Of a DNA stretch of 22,611 nt, positions 7,085-14,359 are shown in pieces (within the stretch, counting starts at the first letter, position 1; every line of letters starts with the position of its first letter). The translations under genes were made by a program, and so were the position numbers. The DNA is from Mycoplasmatota bacterium (GTDB taxonomy: Bacteria; Bacillota_I; Bacilli_A; Izemoplasmatales; Izemoplasmataceae). The notes beneath the pieces are model-generated. The model did not search any database, was not told where the DNA came from, and worked only from the letters and a program-made list of their open reading frames with translations. Location of the stretch: NCBI GenBank assembly GCA_022712785.1, contig JAFLJX010000092.1, positions 1-22,611 of the forward strand, in the 5' to 3' direction.

Positions 7085-8605
7085 TTATACTCTTAATTTT
7101 CTATCAAATACTTGAGCACAGTCATCAGTACCCATACCAAATACTGTAGTATCTCTTAGAACTGCTTGATTATTTCTTAGTTTTTCAACTTCACTTTTTT
7201 TAACAAGATATCCAGTAACACGAATTAAATCAGTATTTTTCATATATGTGGTGATATATCTATATCCACTCGCAAATGCTCCGTCAATAATATCTACAAC
7301 TGCACCTGGATGATCAACATACGTATTGTCAAATGCGAATAAATCTCCAGTTCCTGATGGGAAATATTGATGGAAAGGAGCCGAGTGTCTTAAATGATCT
7401 ATTAAAGTTGGTTCTTGTCCTACCTTAACTCTATGAGCAGGAGTGTTTAATTTATCTTCTTCATCAATTGATGCTCCTACTTGAGCATGAAGTAAATAAC
7501 GATCATTAGTTCTTGATGCATATACACCTTTATGATTATCAACTATATCTTTTAAAACATTCATAATGATATGACCAATTTCGTCACCTCTAACTGACTG
7601 TCCAAAAGTTTCTTCAATTCCTTCTTCTTTTAACATAATATTAACTGCATCAGCAAGCCCAACTATCGCAAACATTGCTGTAAAATTATCTTTATCTATA
7701 AAGCCTTCTCTTTGAAGAAAACTAGATTCAAAAAAATTAGATTCTTCAACTATAAATGTAATTCTTTTATCCATCATTCTTAAAGTGCTTTTAGCAACTT
7801 TAGGAAGTAATACATTTATAAAATCATGATAATTTTTAGCGCCTCTTGCGATTGTACCTAATCTTAATCTACTTAAAGTATAAGCACCACCCGCAAATGG
7901 TAAAGCATTATAGCAACTACATAATGCATGATCTCCAACATCTTCAACATATGATACATCATTAGAGAATGATGGTTTAGAAACTAACAAACATGATTTA
8001 GCTGCTAATTCAGCAAATGATCTTGATGTTTTATTTTTATCATATCTAATTGTCATATTTGGTGTTGGGTTTCCAAGTTCCATAACCGCTTTTAAAATTA
8101 ATACTCCTGCTTTTGTTTCATAAGGACCAATGTCCGCATGACAGAATGAATCTGTGATTGTTTTATCTATATGATTTAAAAAGCGTTTAATCTTTTTATA
8201 ATCTTCTTCTTCATTATCAGTAATAAACGGTTCCATTAATCTATCAAGATGTCCTATGAATACAGGGAATGATGTAATTGAAGGTACATGAGTATAGAGG
8301 ATTAATAATCCGTCAAGTAAATCATCTAAATCAGTAGGTGCGTCTAACTCTAAAAACTCTGCCCCATTTTTCACAAAGACTTCATAGTTAGGAACTATGT
8401 ATCTAGGTCGATATAAAGCATAACCTTCATTCAAGTCACAAACCATTTGATTTTCTAAAAATGATAATTCTTCTTCGGTATATCCAAGAAGATCTACTGG
8501 AGAGAAAATTCTTTCACCAACATTACCTAAAGCAATAAGTTTTTGTTGAGAAGTTAATTCTTTACTTTTCACAATTGTTAATATATCATTCACACTACTA
8601 ATCAT
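7085..8605 (-). CDS. yjjI: YjjI-family glycyl radical enzyme
   Basis: A 506-residue oxygen-sensitive enzyme of the YjjI type (DUF3029), close to the E. coli homologue in length. Glycyl radical enzymes use a Gly radical near the C-terminus and an active-site Cys to start radical chemistry under anoxic conditions. The likely radical site is G465 in RVTGYLVK; the following DTTVFGMGTDD segment completes the glycyl loop. C229 and C231 in ALCSCYNALPF are the active-site Cys candidates. The reaction of YjjI is not something I can state from sequence. An AGAGGTG site precedes the ATG. Upstream lies the palindrome 8665-8676, shared with the activase gene, placed at about -41.5 from a GATAAT box at 8636-8641. 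In E. coli, yjjI-yjjW sits beside the deo operon; here a deoxyribosyltransferase gene follows it. Confidence 0.88.
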   Translation of the reverse strand: MISSVNDILTIVKSKELTSQQKLIALGNVGERIFSPVDLLGYTEEELSFLENQMVCDLNEGYALYRPRYIVPNYEVFVKNGAEFLELDAPTDLDDLLDGLLILYTHVPSITSFPVFIGHLDRLMEPFITDNEEEDYKKIKRFLNHIDKTITDSFCHADIGPYETKAGVLILKAVMELGNPTPNMTIRYDKNKTSRSFAELAAKSCLLVSKPSFSNDVSYVEDVGDHALCSCYNALPFAGGAYTLSRLRLGTIARGAKNYHDFINVLLPKVAKSTLRMMDKRITFIVEESNFFESSFLQREGFIDKDNFTAMFAIVGLADAVNIMLKEEGIEETFGQSVRGDEIGHIIMNVLKDIVDNHKGVYASRTNDRYLLHAQVGASIDEEDKLNTPAHRVKVGQEPTLIDHLRHSAPFHQYFPSGTGDLFAFDNTYVDHPGAVVDIIDGAFASGYRYITTYMKNTDLIRVTGYLVKKSEVEKLRNNQAVLRDTTVFGMGTDDCAQVFDRKLRV

Positions 8606-8635
8606 AATTACACCTCTTTCAAATTCTATATATCT

Positions 8636-8641
8636 ATTATC
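8636..8641 (-). promoter_or_regulatory. Candidate -10 box of yjjI
   Basis: GATAAT on the minus strand. If used, transcription would start near 8629 and the palindrome 8665-8676 would be centred at -41.5, the classical class II activator position. Other AT-rich boxes nearby make this choice uncertain. Confidence 0.45.
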
Positions 8642-8663
8642 TTATATATATAAATGAAATAAA

Positions 8664-8678
8664 AGGTCAAATGACCAA
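8664..8678. promoter_or_regulatory. Operator for a Crp/Fnr-type regulator, between yjjI and the regulator gene
   Basis: The sequence AGGTCAAATGACCAA contains a perfect inverted repeat, GGTCA-AA-TGACC. A near-identical copy (one arm base changed) lies upstream of yjjW at 11082-11096. The site overlaps the -35 region of the plus-strand regulator gene and lies at about -41.5 from the yjjI start, suggesting autorepression in one direction and activation in the other. Confidence 0.75.
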
Positions 8679-8685
8679 AAATTAG

Positions 8686-8694
8686 TGTTATAAT
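8686..8694 (+). promoter_or_regulatory. Extended -10 promoter of the Crp/Fnr-type regulator gene
   Basis: TG-T-TATAAT. The expected -35 position (about 8666-8671) falls inside the operator palindrome, so binding there should block this promoter. Confidence 0.65.
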
Positions 8695-8716
8695 AAATTA
8701 AATAGGAGGTGCATTC

Positions 8717-9343
8717 ATGCTTGAGATAATAAATACAGCACCATCACACATTAAAGAACATATAATTAAAGAGGAATTCAAAAAAGATGACTTGATTTTA
8801 GTCCAAGGAGATATTAATGAATATCTGTATTTCATTCAAAATGGAATAATTGAAATCACAACTTTATCAAAACAAGGATTAGATCTATCAATTACTACTT
8901 TCACAACTGACGAATCCATTGGAGTTTTAGAAATCTTCAATCCTGAAATACATACACAAAATGCAGTTGTAATTGAAGACTGTACTATTCTTAAACTACA
9001 TAAAAAATATGTTTTAAGGTGGATGAAAGAAGACTTCAACTTTACACTGTATGTTATCAAATTACTCGAAGTATGTTTTTATGATACTTCTATCTTTGCA
9101 AGAAACCTCTTATCCTTAAAGATAGAAGAAAGAATAATTGTTTCCTTAGATAAACACTCAACTAATAAAACTCTGTATTCTTTAACTAAAAATAAATTAG
9201 CAACAGAGACAGGTACAAAAACAAGAAGTTTAAATCGTGTACTAAAAGACTTAGCAAATATCGGTCTATTGAAATATCAGAATAAGAGGTTTATAATACT
9301 AGATAAAAAGCTATTATCAAAAAAAGCTATGGCATTATTATAA
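8717..9343 (+). CDS. Crp/Fnr-family transcriptional regulator
   Basis: A 208-residue regulator with a cyclic-nucleotide-binding-type beta roll (about 15-100), a long dimer helix (100-130) and a C-terminal winged helix (about 157-195) with the recognition region ATETGTKTRSLNRVLKDL. It has only two Cys (C89, C120), so it lacks the Cys set of an iron-sulfur FNR; its signal could be a small ligand or redox state. AGGAGGT precedes the ATG by 6 bases. It is transcribed away from yjjI, and the intergenic palindrome is repeated at yjjW, so I infer that it controls both radical-enzyme genes and its own. It resembles in general layout the YeiL-like and ArcR-like branches, but I cannot assign a branch. 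The phosphodiesterase gene follows 48 bases later and is probably co-transcribed. Confidence 0.9.
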   Translation: MLEIINTAPSHIKEHIIKEEFKKDDLILVQGDINEYLYFIQNGIIEITTLSKQGLDLSITTFTTDESIGVLEIFNPEIHTQNAVVIEDCTILKLHKKYVLRWMKEDFNFTLYVIKLLEVCFYDTSIFARNLLSLKIEERIIVSLDKHSTNKTLYSLTKNKLATETGTKTRSLNRVLKDLANIGLLKYQNKRFIILDKKLLSKKAMALL

Positions 9344-9391
9344 AGAAGTGATGATTTAATATGGATATACTAAAAGAAGGAGGAAATCTAT

Positions 9392-10114
9392 ATGAAAGAC
9401 CTAAAATGGATACGTGATGGGTATTTTGCACATAGAGGGTTACATAATAAAACGATACCCGAAAATTCATTATCAGCATTCAAACACGCTGTTAAAAATG
9501 GATACAACATAGAACTTGATATAAGAATTACGAAAGACAACAAGATTGTTGTAATTCATGATAGTAATTTAAAAAGACTAACAGGATGTAGCATAGTAGT
9601 AGAAGAAACAACATATTCTACAATACTAGAACACACTTTGTTAAATTCAAATGAATCTATTCCATTATTATCTGATGTATTATCTATACTTCCAGAAACT
9701 ACTGAATTTCTAATTGAATTAAAATCATCAAAAAGAAATAAAGATTTAGTAAAAGCTTTCTTAGAACTGATCCCAAATTATTCTAACAAATATGCAGTTC
9801 ATTCATTTGATCCTAGAATACTACATCTATTCAAAAAATTAGATTCATCTATTATAAGAGGACAAATTGCTAAAGTGTATAAAGGTTTCGGCGGAGGTTT
9901 GATTACTAAATTAAGATTAAACTTTTGGACAAAGCCAGATTTTATCAACTATAATTTTGATGATTTACCAAGAAGACAATTAGATAAGTTGAAAGAAAGT
10001 GGTATGATGATTTTATCGTATACTGCACGAAGTGAAAAACAACTAGCCTTTGTTAAGAAACATTATGACAATGCTGTGTTCGAACAATTTTATCCAAATA
10101 AAGAAACATATTAA
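9392..10114 (+). CDS. Glycerophosphodiester phosphodiesterase
   Basis: A 240-residue TIM-barrel enzyme of the GDPD family, which hydrolyses glycerophosphodiesters from lipid turnover to glycerol-3-phosphate and an alcohol. Catalytic features are clear: HRG (14-16), PENS (23-26), the metal ligands ELD (41-43), HD (56-57) and IELKS near 109. There is no signal peptide, so it is probably cytoplasmic. A strong AGGAGG site lies 8 bases before the ATG. It lies downstream of the Crp/Fnr-type regulator gene, with no terminator visible in the 48-base gap, and ends in a long hairpin terminator. A functional link to the radical enzyme is not evident; co-transcription may be the only connection. Confidence 0.9.
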   Translation: MKDLKWIRDGYFAHRGLHNKTIPENSLSAFKHAVKNGYNIELDIRITKDNKIVVIHDSNLKRLTGCSIVVEETTYSTILEHTLLNSNESIPLLSDVLSILPETTEFLIELKSSKRNKDLVKAFLELIPNYSNKYAVHSFDPRILHLFKKLDSSIIRGQIAKVYKGFGGGLITKLRLNFWTKPDFINYNFDDLPRRQLDKLKESGMMILSYTARSEKQLAFVKKHYDNAVFEQFYPNKETY

Positions 10115-10118
10115 TTTG

Positions 10119-10178
10119 AAATAAACCCAATAGAGTAGGCACTAATAAAAAAGTGTCTACTCTATTGGGTTTATTTTG
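10119..10178 (+). terminator. Strong terminator after the phosphodiesterase gene
   Basis: A 25-bp stem (10119-10143 with 10152-10176) with a single G-U pair and an 8-base A-rich loop, starting 4 bases past the stop codon and followed by T-rich sequence. It is unusually long for a terminator. Confidence 0.85.
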
Positions 10179-10260
10179 GTTTAATTAAAATATTATTCTT
10201 GCTAATATAATTCATTTATCCCTCTTCAAGCAAAACAAAGTTATGATAATCAGGGAGTAT

Positions 10261-11025
10261 TCACTCTATAAATACTAGATTGCTAAATCCCATTTCCTTA
10301 ATTTTTAAGCTTATTTCTCTAAAGTCTTTTAGGGATGGCATTGCACCTTTAAGAAGCTTTAGCCGTTCTTTTGGTAAACCTCTAACATGCATTCTAATTA
10401 CCTTAAAAATCACATCAGGATATGATTTTAGTATGTCATATATCTCTTCTACCACATTATCTATATTGTAGAAAGATTTTAAATACACTAATCTTACTTC
10501 TTCTACTTTATTGAGTTCTAATAGTAGCTTCAAACTTTCTAGATGTTCATTCCCAATTCCGAATCTTTTACTGAAGTTTTTAGAAAGATTATTAACTTCT
10601 AATAAGTCTTCAGAAAAACATAATTTGTCTAATGATTTTCCAATACCTTTAATATCATATAAAAACTTATCAGTTTCTAATATTAATGGTAACAATTTAT
10701 TATAATCAAAGAAACCATTTGTATCTATGTAACAAGTTAATCCTAACTTTTTAACTTCTATAAATAGTTCTTTAAGAAACTTAGGATATAAAGTGGCTTC
10801 TCCCCCAGATACTGTTATACCTCTTATATATGGTATTTGAAATTTTATAACTTCTATTAATTCTTTAACGGTATATTGCATGGTGTCTTTACTAGTCATA
10901 GGTATTGTTTCCGAATTATGACAATATAAACAATTAGCATTGCAACCTTGAACAAAAATACTAGTACGATTTCCATATCCTTCTACATTAGAAAAAGGAA
11001 TTATTCTGTGAACTGGTAGTTTCAT
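10261..11025 (-). CDS. yjjW: YjjW-family glycyl radical enzyme activase (radical SAM)
   Basis: A 254-residue radical SAM protein expected to install the Gly radical on the YjjI-type enzyme using S-adenosylmethionine and a 4Fe-4S cluster. The cluster motif is C28-x3-C32-x2-C35 (CNANCLYC), followed by the SAM-binding VSGGEATLY segment (about 72-80) and YIDTNG near 103-108. E. coli YjjW and many activases carry a Cys-rich ferredoxin-like insertion after the first motif; here no further CxxC pairs follow, so this is a minimal form. GAGGTGG precedes the ATG by 4 bases. The stop is TGA, one of only two in the window. It lies 1.7 kb from yjjI, separated by the divergent regulator operon, yet has the same operator upstream. 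Other activase subfamilies are possible, but the shared operator supports pairing with yjjI. Confidence 0.85.
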   Translation of the reverse strand: MKLPVHRIIPFSNVEGYGNRTSIFVQGCNANCLYCHNSETIPMTSKDTMQYTVKELIEVIKFQIPYIRGITVSGGEATLYPKFLKELFIEVKKLGLTCYIDTNGFFDYNKLLPLILETDKFLYDIKGIGKSLDKLCFSEDLLEVNNLSKNFSKRFGIGNEHLESLKLLLELNKVEEVRLVYLKSFYNIDNVVEEIYDILKSYPDVIFKVIRMHVRGLPKERLKLLKGAMPSLKDFREISLKIKEMGFSNLVFIE

Positions 11026-11054
11026 GTTTCCACCTCATTTACCTATATAGATAT

Positions 11055-11060
11055 ATTATA
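11055..11060 (-). promoter_or_regulatory. -10 box of yjjW
   Basis: A perfect TATAAT on the minus strand. Its upstream edge lies 28.5 bases from the centre of the operator at 11083-11094, against 29.5 bases in the yjjI promoter, so the operator sits at about -40.5. Confidence 0.65.
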
Positions 11061-11081
11061 CAATATCAGTTACAAAATTAT

Positions 11082-11096
11082 AGGTCAAATGGCCAA
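11082..11096. promoter_or_regulatory. Second copy of the Crp/Fnr-type operator, upstream of yjjW
   Basis: AGGTCAAATGGCCAA differs by a single base from the copy at 8664-8678. It lies about 41 bases before the likely yjjW transcription start, where a class II activator would bind. Confidence 0.75.
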
Positions 11097-11101
11097 TAAT
11101 G

Positions 11102-11134
11102 TCCAATAATATATATATGGTAGATATTATTGGA
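11102..11134. repeat. Inverted repeat upstream of yjjW
   Basis: Perfect 11-bp arms TCCAATAATAT (11102-11112) and ATATTATTGGA (11124-11134) with an 11-base spacer. No U-tract follows on either strand, so it is a poor terminator. Its position just upstream of the operator suggests a second regulatory site, or a weak barrier after the gene at 11160. Confidence 0.6.
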
Positions 11135-11159
11135 TAACAGTTTAAATCATCATAGATAT

Positions 11160-11582
11160 TTATTTTGAGTTATTAAAAGATTCTATGTCGACAATATCAA
11201 TCATTTGGATATGATAATTAAAAACATTTGTACACTCAGGGAAATCAGGATATGAGTATCTATTAATAAATGCTTTTGTTAAATACATTGTGATAAGACA
11301 TACTAAGTAATCATCTGAATCAAATTTATGTAGATCATCATAAATGTCATGTTCACTTTTGTTACCCAATGATACAGTAAATATGAATTTATCAAGTTCT
11401 TCAAAATGAACTGTATATTCATCAAGTAATTCATATTTAATGTACTCAAAGGTCCAATCCCTTTTCGCCTTCCAGCCTCCGCTTTGATTCTGAACACTAT
11501 CTCCCTCTTCAATAGTACAATTAATTGTAACTATTCTAACTTCATTTTCTGAATAACCATATTCTCTTGAGTTAATTTTCAT
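11160..11582 (-). CDS. Uncharacterised 140-residue acidic protein
   Basis: I do not recognise this protein. It is soluble and acidic, with mixed beta-rich and helical stretches, several Trp and Tyr (GGWKAKRDW near 37-45), three scattered Cys and no membrane segment or signal peptide. I place the start at 11582: an AAGGGAG site lies 9 bases upstream, while the ATG at 11591 directly abuts that site and would be too close. It follows the flavoenzyme gene by about 50 bases in the same direction with no terminator between them, so the two are probably one transcript. The TAA stop is at 11160-11162. Confidence 0.75.
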   Translation of the reverse strand: MKINSREYGYSENEVRIVTINCTIEEGDSVQNQSGGWKAKRDWTFEYIKYELLDEYTVHFEELDKFIFTVSLGNKSEHDIYDDLHKFDSDDYLVCLITMYLTKAFINRYSYPDFPECTNVFNYHIQMIDIVDIESFNNSK

Positions 11583-11632
11583 AAATAACATCTCCCTTAT
11601 GATCTGTCATTTTCTTGTTTTAAATAAAGAGT

Positions 11633-12991
11633 TTACTTGCGAATCATCTTTCTTGAAATCATTTCTGCTGCTTTAATAATTGGATACGCTGCGGGAGATG
11701 CTGTCAACATTGGTTGAGTTCCAATTTGAGAGCACATTAAATCAGTAATTGTCATTTTGTTTTGGATAATAAATCCTAATACATTTGTCAATTCGCCAGC
11801 ACTAACTCCACCTACTACTTCTCCACCTAGGATTAAACCACAATTTTTATTAGCAATTAACATTACTTTTTGATAATGTGGATTGTTTAATTTTCCTGGA
11901 TGTCTATCCATTCCTTGGAAAGTTGCAGTTATTACATTAAATCCTTGTTTAACTGCTTCATTTTCAGTAAGGCCCGCAACACCAAATGTTGTATCACCAA
12001 TGTTAGTTGAATAAATTCCGATTGTTCCACTGAATGTTTTTATAGTAGATAAGTCAAATAAATTCATTCCAGCAACTCTTGCTTCAGCGCAAGCTGTCGA
12101 AGCTAACATAACAGAAATTATTTTACCTGTAATAAAATGACGTTTTTGTGCACAGTCACCACAAGCAAATATATCTTCTTGATGAGTTCTCATATAAGTA
12201 TCTACTTTAATTGAACCTTGATTGTTATAACTAATTCCTGATTTTTTAGCTAAATCAATGTTTGGTGTATAACCAATTGACAATACAACTGCATCAACTT
12301 CTATTGAAGTACCATCACTCAATACAACTTTTTCTACTTTGTTTTTACCTTCAAGAGATTCTACTTTAACACCACAAGTAATTTTTACTCCTCTTTTAGT
12401 TAGTTCTTCTTCTGCGATTATACAAGAATCTATATCAAATGTATTACCCAATATATGGTCCTGCAGTTCTATTAGAGTTACTTCCTTATTTATTTTATTT
12501 AATTCATCAGAGAATTCTACTCCAATAAACCCTGCACCAATTACAGCAATCCTTTTTAAATCCTTAATTTTATCAAAGAAAACGTCTAAATAATTTTTAT
12601 CTTTAGGTACGGTAAACACATTCTCTAGGTTTACACCTTTAAGACTTTTAGGAACAAAAGGTTTTGAACCAGTAGCAATAATTAATTTTTCATAAGAAAT
12701 AACACTACCATCATTAGTTTCAACTGTATGATCCGTTGGATTAATAATTTCTACAGTACCAACTTTAATTTTTATACCTAGATTAATTAATCCTCCATCA
12801 GGTAAAATATTACTTTCAGAAGATCCTAGGGTACCAAAAATATATGGAATTCCACAAGGTATCATTACTTTCTCTTCTTTTCTAATAACAATTACATCTT
12901 TTTCTGGGTGAAATGACTTAGCAGTCATTGCGGCAACTAACCCAGCAGCACTCCCTCCAATTACAACAACATCAACATGATTTTTTTTCAT
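11633..12991 (-). CDS. CoA-disulfide reductase / NADH oxidase-like flavoprotein
   Basis: A 452-residue FAD-dependent pyridine nucleotide-disulfide oxidoreductase. The FAD site GGSAAG (12-17) opens the protein. A single redox Cys, C46 in MIPCGIPY, marks the class that works through one Cys, as in CoA-disulfide reductase, NADH oxidase, NADH peroxidase and persulfide reductases. The NAD(P)H site VIGAGFIGVEF lies near 150-160, and ACGDCA near 275-280 contacts FAD; the C-terminal dimerisation domain is complete. There is no C-terminal rhodanese domain, so it is not the CoADR-rhodanese fusion. The likely role is thiol or oxygen/peroxide defence, which would fit an oxygen-sensitive radical enzyme nearby. 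An AAAGGAAA site precedes the ATG, and a sigma-A-like promoter lies at 13029-13056. Confidence 0.88.
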   Translation of the reverse strand: MKKNHVDVVVIGGSAAGLVAAMTAKSFHPEKDVIVIRKEEKVMIPCGIPYIFGTLGSSESNILPDGGLINLGIKIKVGTVEIINPTDHTVETNDGSVISYEKLIIATGSKPFVPKSLKGVNLENVFTVPKDKNYLDVFFDKIKDLKRIAVIGAGFIGVEFSDELNKINKEVTLIELQDHILGNTFDIDSCIIAEEELTKRGVKITCGVKVESLEGKNKVEKVVLSDGTSIEVDAVVLSIGYTPNIDLAKKSGISYNNQGSIKVDTYMRTHQEDIFACGDCAQKRHFITGKIISVMLASTACAEARVAGMNLFDLSTIKTFSGTIGIYSTNIGDTTFGVAGLTENEAVKQGFNVITATFQGMDRHPGKLNNPHYQKVMLIANKNCGLILGGEVVGGVSAGELTNVLGFIIQNKMTITDLMCSQIGTQPMLTASPAAYPIIKAAEMISRKMIRK

Positions 12992-13028
12992 CTTTTTTTA
13001 TTTCCTTTCATCTTCATTTTTCAAGTTC

Positions 13029-13056
13029 ATTATAGTACTCTATAAAACTAATTCAA
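13029..13056 (-). promoter_or_regulatory. Promoter of the flavoprotein gene
   Basis: TTGAAT (13051-13056), a 16-base spacer and TATAAT (13029-13034) on the minus strand, about 38 bases before the start codon. Confidence 0.6.
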
Positions 13057-13144
13057 GTCATTTATTAATGTTTACATTTAGCATTTCACAATATTAAATA
13101 AATTGATACTACATGCATAGTATTGTAGAATTATTACGCACGTA

Positions 13145-13173
13145 TTGACAAAATACATAAAGAGGTATATTTT
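13145..13173 (+). promoter_or_regulatory. Promoter of the Fic gene
   Basis: A perfect TTGACA (13145-13150), a 17-base spacer and TATTTT (13168-13173). A small inverted repeat, ATACTA/TAGTAT (13106-13111 and 13118-13123), lies just upstream and could be an operator. This promoter rules out the earlier in-frame TTG at 13145 as the translation start. Confidence 0.65.
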
Positions 13174-13192
13174 AGAATTAGAGGTGATATTT

Positions 13193-14260
13193 ATGTATCG
13201 ACTTAGAAAACTGCCATATAAAAAAGAGTTTAATTCTATTCAAATATACAAATATCTTAGTGACGCGAATTATTGCCTAGGAGAATTAAAAGGATTACTA
13301 GATTCTATCCCTTATTTAGCGATAAATTTGAAATTAATAAATCTTAACGAAGCAAAAAATTCTTCTGATATAGAGGATATAAATACTAGTTTCAAGTCGA
13401 TTTTATTAAACAGTATGGCTACAATGAAAACAAGTTCAAATTCAATAAATGTTGTTAATCAACTAAGAGCTACAAATATCATCTATAGAGACTTAATAAC
13501 TAAAAATAAAATTACAATGAATGATATTAATCGTATACAAAAGCTTGTAGTTCCTGATCAAGTTGGATTAAGAACGATTAGAGGACATAAAATTTATAAT
13601 AAAATAACTAACAAGGTCCTATATATACCTCCTCAAAATGAACATGCAATAATCGACTACTACCAAAATCTTATTGACTACGCTAACAACAAAGAGTCAA
13701 AGTATGATCCTTTAATTAAAATGGCAATTATTCATTATCAGTTTGAGTGTATTCATCCATACAAAAATGGAAACGGAAGAATCGGAAGAATTTTAAACAT
13801 TATGTCTTTAGTTCACTCTGGAAGATTGAACTATCCCATATTGAATTTAAGTAAATTCTTTAGTGATACTAAAGAAGAATACTTTTATCTATTAGAGAAA
13901 TGTCATAATGATATTAATTATTTAGAAGAATTTATTATTTATGTGCTGAAAGGCATATATGAAACTTCCACATATACAATAAACTTTATTCACCAGATAA
14001 ATAGAGTTATAGATACCACAAAAAAAGAGTTTAAAAGAAAACAACCAGTATTGTATTCTGACAAATTAATTGAGCATTTGTTTAAATACCCATATACTAA
14101 AAATGAGCTCCTAAGAAATGATTTAAATATATCAAGAAGCACAGCCACAAAATATTTAAAAGCATTAGTCGATTTAGAGTTTTTAGATTCTGAAAAATAT
14201 GGTAAAGAATTAATATATAGAAACAAACAGTTAGTTAATTTATTCCAAATGAATTTGTAA
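13193..14260 (+). CDS. Fic-family protein (probable AMP transferase)
   Basis: A 355-residue cytoplasmic protein of the Fic/DOC family, whose members usually move AMP from ATP to a hydroxyl on a target protein. The active-site motif is H188-PYKNGNGRIGR, with the catalytic His and the GNGR anion hole intact. Near the N-terminus, SSDIED (57-62) matches the inhibitory (S/T)xxxE helix that blocks ATP binding, so it is a self-inhibited class II Fic, though the usual Gly/Asn after the Glu is Asp. The C-terminal part (about 300-355) contains a winged-helix-like segment (KNELLRNDLNISRSTATKYL), suggesting DNA binding and self-regulation. GAGGTGAT at 13181-13188 fixes the ATG at 13193. No antitoxin gene is adjacent, as expected when the inhibitor is built in. 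The target is unknown. Confidence 0.88.
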   Translation: MYRLRKLPYKKEFNSIQIYKYLSDANYCLGELKGLLDSIPYLAINLKLINLNEAKNSSDIEDINTSFKSILLNSMATMKTSSNSINVVNQLRATNIIYRDLITKNKITMNDINRIQKLVVPDQVGLRTIRGHKIYNKITNKVLYIPPQNEHAIIDYYQNLIDYANNKESKYDPLIKMAIIHYQFECIHPYKNGNGRIGRILNIMSLVHSGRLNYPILNLSKFFSDTKEEYFYLLEKCHNDINYLEEFIIYVLKGIYETSTYTINFIHQINRVIDTTKKEFKRKQPVLYSDKLIEHLFKYPYTKNELLRNDLNISRSTATKYLKALVDLEFLDSEKYGKELIYRNKQLVNLFQMNL

Positions 14261-14288
14261 CTCATTACCCATTTTTTCTGAAACATAC

Positions 14289-14319
14289 TTGACTCTCCCC
14301 TAAAGGGAGGCTGTAGACT
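14289..14319 (+). promoter_or_regulatory. MerR-type promoter with a 19-base spacer and central palindrome
   Basis: TTGACT (14289-14294) and TAGACT (14314-14319) are separated by 19 bases that hold the inverted repeat CTCCC-CTAAA-GGGAG. The overlong spacer that a MerR dimer untwists is the hallmark of this family, so the downstream regulator almost certainly controls its own gene here. Confidence 0.9.
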
Positions 14320-14359
14320 TAAAATATAACTAGTAAGTATATAGCTAAGGAGGTATTAA

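Noticed and set aside
10210..10263. Read-through of the yjjW TGA stop into a further 14 codons
   Set aside because: No other gene in the window has an internal TGA, Trp is always TGG, and the protein ends naturally for its family; this looks like chance.
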